64,000 nt of DNA from contig CP027224.1 of NCBI GenBank assembly GCA_002973635.1, positions 4,412,501 to 4,476,500 of the forward strand, given 5' to 3'. The DNA is from Lysinibacillus sp. B2A1. GTDB lineage: Bacteria > Bacillota > Bacilli > Bacillales_A > Planococcaceae. Position numbers and translations under genes: made by a program. Below the pieces are notes generated by a model, which was given only the letters and a program-made list of their open reading frames with translations, searched no databases and was not told the DNA's origin. Of the stretch, positions 26,719 through 35,311 are shown piece by piece (the stretch's first letter is position 1; each line of letters begins with the position of its first letter).

Positions 26719-27605
26719 ATGGAAATAAAAACGAATGAAATGGAGATTGTAAAAAAATCTTTTTGGAAAAGTAAAGCCTTTTGGATTGTATCTATCATTG
26801 TCTTCTTAATTTCAGCTTATTATATAGGGAAATCTAATAATGTACCTAAAGGAATAGATTCTAATTTTTATAATGAATCTGTACATGCATTTGAGAAATA
26901 TAACGAAATATTTGATGATGGAAAATTTCCTAGTAACGGATTTATTCCTGATGATAAAGATGTTAAAACGTGGTTAGCTACTAATACCATGAATTATTCT
27001 ATAAATCCTAATGACTATACAAAAAAGGAAGCTCGTATAATAGTTCTATTTAATACAATAAGGGAAAATTTAAAAATGCTACAACAATTAGGTGAAGGAG
27101 AAGGTTTTAAAATTCAGATTTCAGAAGCGTGGAGTGAGTTAGCTGATATTTTAGAAATTTATAGTAATTCCCCACTTAATAATGCTGCAATAAATCAAGA
27201 AGAAAGTATAGTAACTGAGGAAGCTACTTTGGATTCTACAAACGCAGATTTGGAAAATGAAACTAATAATTTTCTCGATAATAATGAAGATATTAATACT
27301 ACTAATGAATTTGGAATTACTAAACTTGCAAAAGCATCTGGTGAGGGTAATATAACTTTAGTAAAAAACTTATTAAGTCAAGGTGCCGATCCAAACTTAT
27401 GTAGAGATATGGGCGAACCCCCCTATTATGGGCTATTCGAGCAAATAATGATGAAATAGTAAAAATCTTACTAGATGCTGGTGCTAACCCAAATTATAAA
27501 TCAAATGAGGGGATGACACCTTTAATAATTGCCCAAGAAAACGGTGCCAACGTAATACTTAAATATTTAGAAGAATTCCGCGCAAAACAGTTCTCGGGAG
27601 AATAA
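26719..27605 (+). pseudogene. Membrane-anchored ankyrin-repeat protein, frameshifted in a C-run
   Basis: ATG 26719 follows an AGGGGG site. The product has one N-terminal TM helix (FWIVSIIVFLISAYYIG), about 140 residues of extracellular or cytoplasmic helical region, then ankyrin repeats (LAKASGEGNITLVKNLLSQG, then ADPN). The frame breaks at six Cs (27418-27423); with a seventh C it continues G-E-P-P-L-L-W-A-I-R-A-N-N-D-E-I-V-K and a second repeat (LLDAGANPNYKSNEGMTPL) to a stop at 27605. The conserved repeat on the other side shows the frame was recently intact. Ankyrin proteins bind other proteins. Either a pseudogene, a homopolymer-driven phase switch, or a sequencing error. Confidence 0.75.
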
Positions 27606-27663
27606 ATTTAAGATATCATTAAACTACTTTTCCCTTTCAAATAACCCACAAACGATGAAACAC

Positions 27664-27876
27664 TTAGTTTGGGGGAATACTCACCAACATATGAATATGA
27701 TCAGGGCAGGCGGTTGCTTCTATAATTTCTACTCCTTTTCTTTCACATAAATGGCGTAAAATTTTACCTATGTTTGCTTTGATTTGTCCATAAATAATCT
27801 GTCTTCTATATTTGGGCGCAAAGACGATATGATACTTACAATTCCATGTTGTGTGTGCTAAACTTTTATTATCCAT
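27664..27876 (-). pseudogene. IS200/IS605 TnpA remnant (N-terminal ~67 aa)
   Basis: Y1 HUH-transposase start: MDNKSLAHTTWNCKYHIVFA, then PKYRR, and the metal-binding HUH motif in ACPDHIHMLVSIPP. A full TnpA is about 130-155 aa; the frame stops soon after the HUH motif, so the catalytic Tyr half is missing. The bases beyond 27876, with a CGTACGAAGTCGG...CCGTACG-like inverted pair and CCCTCGAATAGCGAGGG hairpin up to about 27990, look like the element's subterminal structures. Confidence 0.85.
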
Positions 27877-28567
27877 TTGGATCCCCTTTCGTACGAAGTC
27901 GGTTGACCAGACCTGAATTCATTGTACGGCTGGGGTTTTTTCTTGTTCATAGCTAGAAGCTCTTCCCCCCTCGAATAGCGAGGGTTTTCAAAAGATACAA
28001 TAAAGCATAACATTTTTTGGAACTATTCTGTCTCCAATGTATGGAGATGGGGGGTCTACCTACTAATTCGAGAAACTTTATTATAGCAACGTTCATAAAG
28101 TCATTTTCACATTCAAAAAATGTTCTTACAAAGAAATTAATAAGGTTTACTAAAATTGCTTACGGAGATAAGACTTTTTTATTATCCAGTTCCTGTTAAA
28201 TTATGTCTATCTTTAGTACAACAAACTGATTCAATGTTTTTATTGTAATAAACTAGTTTTATGTAGTTTCAATGTTTCATGACTAATCTGATTTTCTATC
28301 GATTCCTTCAGTCACAATTTTTTCATAGACTTCCATATATTTTTCTAATACCTCCAGTAAATTGTAACAAAATAATAATTACTATACTCTGTATCAAACT
28401 TATAGGATTCACACAATCCTTATTAATATAATTGCTATTAAAAGAATAGATGTCATAAAAATTCCAATTTTCTCTATTCGTTTGTAAGCCCGAAATATAA
28501 AAAAAGCGCACCTTTCGGTACGCACAACGAATAGCCGTTTATTTGAAAATAATTTCAGATAAACGGC

Positions 28568-30152
28568 TATTTTGCACATGTCACTTGGATATTTTTCGAC
28601 CAAGGCATGTAATCGTTTAAAATCTCTGGTTGCTGATGGAGCGGTAAATTTGGCAACTCTGTCAATAACGTCACTAGATATTGATAAAAATCGATACCAT
28701 TTGCTTTTGCTGTTTAGCTAAACTTAAACAGATCGCATTCGCTTTAGCACCAGCTTCACTAACAGAAAAAAGCCAGTTCTTGCGACCAATCACATTTGGG
28801 CGAATCGCATTTTCAGCTGGATTATTATCCATCTCAATTCGGCCATCGAACAGAAAAGCTTTTAATCCTTGTAGATGATTTAATGTGTATTCGGCAGCTT
28901 TAGCTAAGGCATTTTTTCCAAAGAAAGGCGATTCATCCACCCATTTTAAGAATTTCTCTACAATCGGCTTTGAATATTTTTGCCGTGATTTTCGGCGTTT
29001 ACCTGGTGAAAGATGCTTAAATTGACGTTCTAGGCGATACAGTTGGTCACAGAAATCCACGCCAATTTGCCCATTTTTGCTATCAGCTTTCAGCAAATAT
29101 CGTCGCACATGCGCCCAACAGTTTGCAAACGTGACATCAGGAAGATTACCGTATGCCGAGTAACCATCACAAATCACCGTTCCTTTAAAGCCTTTTGTAA
29201 ATTCTCCTAGTACAGAACGACTTCTCGATAATGCACTATGAAAAAGAACGATGATTGGTCCTTGGCTTGGCACGCTGCGGAACACCCAATTGTAGGCATT
29301 CGATTGACCGGATTTTCCGTCTGAACGTTTGATTATTTGCGCATAGGTTTCATCCACATGTAGAACAGATTTTGCTGTTAATGTCTGCTTCATCTGTTCA
29401 TAAACCGGTAGAAGCCAATCTTCAGCTGATCGGATCACCCATTTTCATAAGTTCTTATCATTCGTAAGCAGGCCGTATCGTTCCCACTCCTTTACCTGAC
29501 GGTAAAGAGGCAAGTATTGGATGAACTTATCATAGATGAGTTTTGCTAGAACGGTAGGTCCCGCAATGCTTCGCTGAATGGCAGCTTGTGAGGCTTTTCC
29601 ACGTTTCATTTGTGCTTTTTGTGTGGCATCCATTTTACAGTGCTTTCACTCGTAGGCATGTTCAATATGCTGGATGCGCATCATTATTGCTGGAATGAAT
29701 TTTGCTTCTTCACGCGCTATAGTTGTACCGGCTTCAGTCATTTGGCCAAGGCAACAGTCGCATTGTGTGTTTTCAGGATGATGGTGAATTTCTTCGATTT
29801 CCATTCCATCACGAAACGAATCATTTCGTTTTTTATGTAGTTTACGAACAACTGTATACGTAACAGTTGACGTGCTTTGTTCTTCTGTGTGCTCAGATTC
29901 GCTAAAAGACGGGTCGTCTTCGAATAAAGAGCCTTGCCCATCCGGTGCTTGATACTTTGATTTTTCCGATTTAGAACCGTATAACGCCTTTGTTAATTGG
30001 CGAATTTGTTCAGCTAAGGCCTTGTTTTGGGACAACGAATAATCTAGCTTTATTGAAAGCTCTTCATTTTGTTTTTTCATGTATGCTAATTGTTCTTCAA
30101 GTAATTGGATTACTTTTTCTGTTGTCGAAGAGTTTTCCAAATCATTCACCAC
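28568..30152 (-). pseudogene. IS66 transposase TnpC, broken
   Basis: Homologous end to end with the intact 531-aa TnpC at 30857-32452, but split into three ORFs: N-terminal part 29646-30152, a middle part 29445-29633, and the DDE-containing part 28674-29438, with stops at 29643-29645 and around 29442, and a further frameshift near 28715 that separates the last ~50 codons (ending at 28568). Leucine-zipper start, zinc-binding CDCC motif and the NNPAENAIRP motif are all still recognisable. Not functional on its own. Confidence 0.9.
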
Positions 30153-30202
30153 ATTTCATTCAGTATAAGTTATGGATGATTATACCACTTAGGTGAATCG
30201 AT

Positions 30203-30556
30203 TTAAAAGACACCTGTTGCAGATTTTGAAATTGCTTTTGGCTGCTGGAGCGATAATCCTTCTAAGAGCCAGCGAAGCTCCTGTTGTGAAAGGTTACGCA
30301 CTTCCTTTTCATCTTTTGGCCATTGCAGTTTCCCATTTTCTAGCCGTTTATAGAGAATGGCAAAGCCATCCCCATCGAAGTACAAACATTTATAGCGATC
30401 CTTGCTCGTTCCAGAAAATAAGAAAATGGAATCGCTATAGGGGTCCAGTTCAAAAGAATCCTGAATAAGTGTAGCGAGACCATCAATGCCTTTTCGCATA
30501 TCCGTCTTTCCACAAATAATATAGATGTTCTGCACATTCGTAAAATCATGCTTCAT
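30203..30556 (-). CDS. tnpB: IS66 accessory protein TnpB (copy 1), 117 aa
   Basis: Typical TnpB: IYIICGKTDMRKGIDGLATL near the N-terminus and LFSGTSKDRYKCLYFDGDGF in the middle. Function in transposition is required but biochemically unclear. It overlaps tnpA by four bases (ATGA). Intact although the partner tnpC is broken; about 85% identical by eye to the copy-2 protein. Confidence 0.92.
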   Translation of the reverse strand: MKHDFTNVQNIYIICGKTDMRKGIDGLATLIQDSFELDPYSDSIFLFSGTSKDRYKCLYFDGDGFAILYKRLENGKLQWPKDEKEVRNLSQQELRWLLEGLSLQQPKAISKSATGVF

Positions 30557-30747
30557 TGTTTATTCAGCTCCTTCATGATCATTTGGATGATGCGCTCATC
30601 TACGCCATTGAAGAAGGAGATTTCAACATTAGTTGATTTTATGATACAGTTTGGCCCAGGAGAATTATGTTGCGGAATTGTTGATGAAGACTCGTCAGTG
30701 ATAAGATCTAGTGTCACGGGGACAATTGTTAGTTTGTTCGTTAGCAT
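30553..30747 (-). CDS. tnpA: IS66 accessory protein TnpA (copy 1), 64 aa
   Basis: Short IS66 first ORF ending VEISFFNGVDERIIQ, then MIMKELNKQ, a shape typical of the family's TnpA. First gene of the IS operon; a GGAGGTG site lies upstream of ATG 30747. Confidence 0.75.
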   Translation of the reverse strand: MLTNKLTIVPVTLDLITDESSSTIPQHNSPGPNCIIKSTNVEISFFNGVDERIIQMIMKELNKQ

Positions 30748-30856
30748 AAGGAAGCACCTCCTTCAATTGATAGTAAGCCCGAAATACAAAAATAAGCGCA
30801 CCTTCTCGGTACGCACGACGAATGGTCAGCTATCTGAGTTTTTTTCAGATAGCTGG

Positions 30857-32452
30857 CTATTTTGAACATGTGGCTTGGATATTTTTTGACCAAGGCATGT
30901 AATCTTGTAAGATCTCTGGCTGTTGTTGAATCGGTAAATTTGGTAGCTCCGTTAATAGCTTCACAAGGTACTGATAAAAATCAATGCCGTTTGTTTTGGC
31001 TGTTTCTGCTACACTCAAACAGATGGCATTTGCTTTCGCACCAGCTTCACTAACCGAAAAAAGCCAGTTCTTGCGACCAATCACATTTGGGCGAATCGCA
31101 TTTTCAGCTGGATTATTATCCATCTCAATTCGACCATCGAACAGAAAAGCTTTTAATCCATGTATTCGATTTAATGTGTATTCGGCAGCTTTAGCTAAGG
31201 CATTTTTTCCGAAGAAAGGCGATTCATCCACCCATTTTAAGAATTTATCTACAATCGGCTTTGAATATTTTTGCCTTGATTTTCGGCGTTTACCTGGTGA
31301 AAGATGCTTAAATTGACGTTCTAGGCGATACAGTTGGTCACAGAAATCCACGCCAATTTGCCCATTTTTGCTATCGACTTTTAGCCAATATCGTCGCACA
31401 TGTGCCCAACAGTTAGCGAACGTGACATCAGGTAGATTGCCGTATGCCGAGTAGCCATCACAAATCACCGTTCCTTTAAAGCCTTTTGTAAATTCTACTA
31501 GTACAGAACGACTTCTCGATAATGCACTATGAAAAAGAACGATGATTGGTCCTTGGCTTGGCACGCTTCGGAACACCCAATTGTAGGCATTCGATTGTCC
31601 TGATCTTCCGTCTGACCGATTGATAATTTGCGCATACGTTTCGTCCACATGCAGTACTGATTTCATCGTTAACATCTGTTTCATCTGTTCATAAATCGGT
31701 AAAAGCCAATCTTCTGCAGCACGAATAACCCAGTTTGATAGATTCTTATCATTCGTAAGTAGGCCATATCGTTCCCACTCCTTTACCTGACGATAAAGAG
31801 GTAAATACTGAATAAACTTATCATAAATAAGCTTTGCTAAAACAGTTGGTCCTGCAATGCTTCGCTGAATAGTAGCTTGTGGGGCTTTTCCACGTCTCAT
31901 TTGTGCTTTTTTTGCGGCATCCATTTTACAGTGCTTACACTCATAGGCATGTTCAATATGCTGGATGCGCATCATTATTGCTGGAATGAATTTTGCTTCT
32001 TCACGCGCAATCGTTGTACCAGCTTCAGTCATTTGACCAAGGCAACAGTCACATTGTGTGTTGGCGGGATGATGGTGAATTTCTTCTACTTCAATCCCGT
32101 CACGAAAAGAATCATTCCGTTTCTTCTTATGTAGTTTACGGACAACGGTGTACGTAATCGTCGCCGTGCTTTGTTCTTCTGTGTGCTCAGAATCACTAAA
32201 AGACTGATCATCATCAAATAATGATCCTTGTCCATCTGGTGCAGTGTATTTTGATTTCTCGGTTTTTGATCCGTATAAAAGTTTTGTTAAATAGCGTACT
32301 TGTTCAGTTAGCGCTTCAATCTGTTTAGATAAATCTTTGTTTTGTTGTTTCATATAATCAAGCTGTTCTTCAAGAAGTTTAATTAATTTCTCGTTGTTAA
32401 AAGAAGCGTTCACCAAAACATTCACCACTTTCCGTTCGTATAAGATTCTCAT
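30857..32452 (-). CDS. tnpC: IS66 transposase TnpC, ~531 aa
   Basis: DDE transposase. N-terminal coiled coil (NNEKLIKLLEEQLDYMKQQN), zinc-binding segment (NTQCDCCLGQM and CKHCKMD), then the catalytic core with VDETYAQ (first Asp), VICDGYSAYGNL, CWAHVRRYW and MDNNPAENAIRPNVIGR with the last acid. The open frame starts at ATG 32452, but the first 8-14 residues are not shared with copy 1, so a downstream GTG near a GGAAAGTGG site may be the true start. Confidence 0.93.
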   Translation of the reverse strand: MRILYERKVVNVLVNASFNNEKLIKLLEEQLDYMKQQNKDLSKQIEALTEQVRYLTKLLYGSKTEKSKYTAPDGQGSLFDDDQSFSDSEHTEEQSTATITYTVVRKLHKKKRNDSFRDGIEVEEIHHHPANTQCDCCLGQMTEAGTTIAREEAKFIPAIMMRIQHIEHAYECKHCKMDAAKKAQMRRGKAPQATIQRSIAGPTVLAKLIYDKFIQYLPLYRQVKEWERYGLLTNDKNLSNWVIRAAEDWLLPIYEQMKQMLTMKSVLHVDETYAQIINRSDGRSGQSNAYNWVFRSVPSQGPIIVLFHSALSRSRSVLVEFTKGFKGTVICDGYSAYGNLPDVTFANCWAHVRRYWLKVDSKNGQIGVDFCDQLYRLERQFKHLSPGKRRKSRQKYSKPIVDKFLKWVDESPFFGKNALAKAAEYTLNRIHGLKAFLFDGRIEMDNNPAENAIRPNVIGRKNWLFSVSEAGAKANAICLSVAETAKTNGIDFYQYLVKLLTELPNLPIQQQPEILQDYMPWSKNIQATCSK

Positions 32453-32476
32453 ATTATACCATTTAAGAAAGTGAAT

Positions 32477-32830
32477 TTAGAATGCGCCTTTTGGTGTTTT
32501 TTGAATTGCCTTTGGCTGCTGTAGTGATAAACCTTCTAGAAGCCAGCGAAGCTCTTGTTGCGAAAGGTTCCGTACTTCATTTTCATCTTTCGGCCATTGG
32601 AGTTGTCCGCCATCTAAGCGTTTATAGAGTAAAGCGAATCCATCCCCATCAAAATACAAACATTTGTATCGATCTTTACTCAGGCCGCAAAACAGGAAAA
32701 TCGAATCGCCATAAGGATCCAGTTCGAAAGAATCTTGAATCAGTGTAGCTAAGCCATCAATGCCTTTACGCATATCCGTCTTTCCACAAACGATGTAGAT
32801 ATTTTTCACGTTAGTAAAATCGTGTTTCAC
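32477..32830 (-). CDS. tnpB: IS66 accessory protein TnpB (copy 2), 117 aa
   Basis: Near-identical to the copy-1 TnpB (IYIVCGKTDMRKGIDGLATL ... DRYKCLYFDGDGF). Start ATG 32830 overlaps the tnpA stop by four bases, so translation is coupled. Confidence 0.93.
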   Translation of the reverse strand: MKHDFTNVKNIYIVCGKTDMRKGIDGLATLIQDSFELDPYGDSIFLFCGLSKDRYKCLYFDGDGFALLYKRLDGGQLQWPKDENEVRNLSQQELRWLLEGLSLQQPKAIQKTPKGAF

Positions 32831-33021
32831 AGTAGTTTCAACTCCCTCATCACACTTTGGATAATGTGCTCATCTACGCCATTACAGAAAGAAATTTCTA
32901 CCTTTGCTGTTTTAATCGTACATGTATTAATGTATGAGTCTTGTGTTGAGTTGGCTACAGGGGAATTATTAAGTTCGGGATATAATGTGACGGGGATAAT
33001 CGTTAATTTTTGCTGTGGCAA
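32827..33021 (-). CDS. tnpA: IS66 accessory protein TnpA (copy 2), 64 aa
   Basis: Small first ORF of the element, ending KVEISFCNGVDEHIIQ, then SVMRELKLL; matches the copy-1 TnpA in length and C-terminal half while the middle is diverged. GGAGGTG lies just upstream of the start. Confidence 0.75.
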   Translation of the reverse strand: MPQQKLTIIPVTLYPELNNSPVANSTQDSYINTCTIKTAKVEISFCNGVDEHIIQSVMRELKLL

Positions 33022-33242
33022 TGAAAGGCACCTCCTTTAATTGATACCTTTATAGTACCGAGAGGTGCTACGTGATTATATGCGTTATTTGAATACGGGC
33101 TTACTTTCTATATTAAATTCTCCCCCAAAAAAGGAAGTTTATTTATTTGGAAACCGTTTTTTATAAGCTATACTTACAATATAGTTAATCGCATCATTAA
33201 CTGTACCCCTAGTTTCCCTGTATGGTTCTAGGAGGAATTTTA

Positions 33243-34379
33243 ATGAAAGACCCAATTAAATCATATACAAAAAAAGATGGTAAGACCTACTACATGTTTA
33301 AGCTTTATTTAGGAATAGATAGTCAAACAGGCAAACAAATTCATGTTACTAGACGCGGCTTTCTAACAAAAAAAGAGGCTAGTCTCATTTTAGCTCAATT
33401 AAGAGTCGAAGTTAGTAAAGGGGAATATAAGAAGCCTATAACTGAAACATACGAGGACCTATATAATGTCTGGATTCAGCACTACGAAAAAACTGTCGAA
33501 GAAAGCACCTTTGTCAAAACACTAGGAATTTTCAGGAATCATATTCTACCTGCACTAGGTCACTACCGAATTGAGAAATTGAGTATAGCAACCTGCCAAA
33601 GCTTTGTTGATGACTGTTCCTTGAAACTAAAAAGATTTCGAATGGTTAAAACTTACGCATCTAAAGTAATTGATTTCTCTATTAAGCGTGAGTACATCAG
33701 TTCTAATCCATTCAAGCTAGTGGATCTTCCAAAAATCAAAAACTCTGCTGTATTAGATACCGAGGTCAACTACTATTCAAAAGAGCAGCTAATTAACTTT
33801 CTTCAATGCTTAAAGCAATATGGTAACGCTCAAATAACCGCATTTTTCTACCTACTTGCTTTTTCAGGCATCCGTAAAGGGGAGGCACTTGCATTAACCT
33901 GGGCGGATTTAAATTTCGATACAAAGGAACTAATCATTACAAAAGCTCTTTCAAGAGGTAAAAATAACAAGCTTTATATCAAATCAACGAAAACCGATAC
34001 GATACGTCAGCTTTTAATCGATGATGAAACATGCAGCATCTTATCCGAATGGAAAACGATTCAGCAAGTTAAATTTCCAAATGTGAATGACAAAAGCCAA
34101 TTAATGTTTACAAACGAACAAAATGGCTTATTGCAGCAAACAATCCCTAGAAGATGGCTTATGAAAATTATAGATAAATATAACTTACCTTACACACATG
34201 TTCACTCATTTCGTCATGTCCATTGCTCTTTACTTTTCGAAGCGGGTGCAAGTGTCAAAGAAGTACAAGAACGATTAGGTCACACAGATGTGCAAACAAC
34301 GCTCAACATTTATACGCACCTATCAAAGCGAGCAAAAAACGATACAATTAATAAGTTTGTGACGTACTTAAACTCATAA
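33243..34379 (+). CDS. int: Tyrosine integrase 1, 378 aa
   Basis: Phage/ICE-type tyrosine recombinase. N-terminal AP2-like arm-binding region (GKTYYMFKLYLGIDSQTGKQ), a SAM-like core-binding region (ESTFVKTLGIFRNHILPALG), and a catalytic domain with Arg in SGIRKGEALALTW, Lys in KSTKTDT, HSFRH, LGHTD and the nucleophile Tyr in NIYTHLS. AGGAGG sits nine bases before ATG 33243; the earlier ATG 33222 only encodes that site. It is clearly paralogous to integrase 2 (54679-55848) and, like it, stands just inside a copy of the ssrA 3' end (34514), showing an earlier insertion at ssrA. Confidence 0.93.
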   Translation: MKDPIKSYTKKDGKTYYMFKLYLGIDSQTGKQIHVTRRGFLTKKEASLILAQLRVEVSKGEYKKPITETYEDLYNVWIQHYEKTVEESTFVKTLGIFRNHILPALGHYRIEKLSIATCQSFVDDCSLKLKRFRMVKTYASKVIDFSIKREYISSNPFKLVDLPKIKNSAVLDTEVNYYSKEQLINFLQCLKQYGNAQITAFFYLLAFSGIRKGEALALTWADLNFDTKELIITKALSRGKNNKLYIKSTKTDTIRQLLIDDETCSILSEWKTIQQVKFPNVNDKSQLMFTNEQNGLLQQTIPRRWLMKIIDKYNLPYTHVHSFRHVHCSLLFEAGASVKEVQERLGHTDVQTTLNIYTHLSKRAKNDTINKFVTYLNS

Positions 34380-34455
34380 ATTCGACCCAAAAGTGACCAG
34401 TTTTTTAGCCAGTTTCTGCTGAAAAGCCCAGAAAACTCAGTACAATAAAAACAGA

Positions 34456-34482
34456 AAAAACCCTTGATATACAAGGGTTTTG
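34456..34482 (+). terminator. Terminator after integrase 1
   Basis: AAAACCCTTG / CAAGGGTTTT hairpin followed by TGACC; the same hairpin type follows integrase 2. Confidence 0.75.
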
Positions 34483-34513
34483 ACCACTCTAGACAACTCT
34501 AGAAAATATATGT

Positions 34514-34536
34514 ATGGAGACGGCGGGAGTCGAACC
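34514..34536. other. Attachment site: 23-bp copy of the ssrA 3' end
   Basis: ATGGAGACGGCGGGAGTCGA followed by ACC is identical to 55964-55986, the last bases of ssrA (T-arm and acceptor stem). It marks the junction of integrase 1's element with the left end of the 21.45-kb island. Of the rest of 34380-35311, only the features listed separately are recognisable. Confidence 0.88.
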
Positions 34537-34584
34537 AAACGTCTCGGAATGTTATTTTATCAAGGCTTGCGGGGGCATAGATTA

Positions 34585-34608
34585 TTTTTGACTACGTTTT
34601 TGACTACG
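34585..34608. repeat. Direct repeats TTTTTGACTACG near left end (candidate Int arm sites)
   Basis: Two back-to-back copies here, one more (TTTTGACTACG) at 34802-34812, and two at the right end (55844-55865). Such repeats just inside both ends are typical of integrase arm-type binding sites. Confidence 0.5.
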
Positions 34609-34662
34609 AGATATAAAAAATTGTTGGGTAAAGATTAGTAAAAGAATAATCATTGAAAAACA

Positions 34663-34755
34663 GGCTAAGGGTTTCCCCTAGCCAGCCTTTGCTATGTTTT
34701 ATTTTGAAGCTGCTCATTATCATTTTCATCGATTACTTACGAATGTGATTTTGCT
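34663..34755 (-). pseudogene. 3' fragment of an SLH-protein gene plus its terminator
   Basis: 34701-34755 matches the 3' end of the SLH pseudogene at 19212 (minus strand: AKSHS, stop, VIDENDNEQLQ against AKSHSYVIDANDNEHFLK). It is followed on the minus strand by the hairpin GGCTAGGGG / CCCTTAGCC (34663-34683) and a U-tract, i.e. the end of a former gene with its terminator. Only ~55 bases of coding sequence are left. Confidence 0.6.
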
Positions 34756-35311
34756 GAATCTCCAGTCGTGCTGGAATTAATAAAGATATACGCGCCCATA
34801 ATTTTGACTACGTTTGATGAAAATTGAGTTGCGGGAGAAGATTTTCTAATTTATAGTTTTTTTAACAACAAAGTAATTTTGAATTTACTAAAATCCGTTA
34901 TATTTAGCACTACATCATAAGCCTTATCAATATTTTAAGAATTTAGATTTCACTTGTTATTCACTGGCTTCCATTTCTTTCTAACCCTTTTACTGGGGAT
35001 AATTGATAATATTTCTGTAATTTTTCTATTAGTGATAATACTACTTAAATGGTGTTGTTTTATGAATAAGTATTCTATTAATTTCAATTAGTTGATTCAT
35101 ATATCTCTCCGATGCAGTAGTGCATATTACTTTTGTTTTAATATGGAAGTGCTTTAAATATTAATTAAATACCCAATCAAGTAATTATTATTGATTAGGT
35201 ATCTATATTATATCATCTCATTTTTAATTATTGCGGTATCTAAATAGTGATTCTTTTAATATTTTATCACTCGCTTTAGTTCCTCTTACTAAATTTCTAT
35301 AATAATAAAGC

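Larger units (their letters stand above)
28483..30771 (-). mobile_element. IS66-family element, copy 1 (right end lost)
   Basis: Left inverted terminal repeat starts GTAAGCCCGAAATATAA at 28483. It contains tnpA, tnpB and a broken tnpC. Its right end stops at ...CTTCAATTGATA, where copy 2's left terminal repeat begins, so copy 1 has no right terminal repeat. Confidence 0.85.
30772..33104 (-). mobile_element. IS66-family element, copy 2 (complete)
   Basis: 2.33 kb. Left terminal repeat GTAAGCCCGAAATACAA at 30772 and right terminal repeat CGGGCTTAC ending at 33104. All three genes (tnpA, tnpB, tnpC) are intact. The eight bases flanking each end (AATTGATA and TTTCTATA) do not match, so no target duplication is seen. 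Confidence 0.88.

Noticed and set aside
28017..28199. 60-codon plus-strand ORF between IS200 remnant and IS66
   Set aside because: No ribosome site or family; the interesting feature there is the attachment-site-like sequence, not the ORF.
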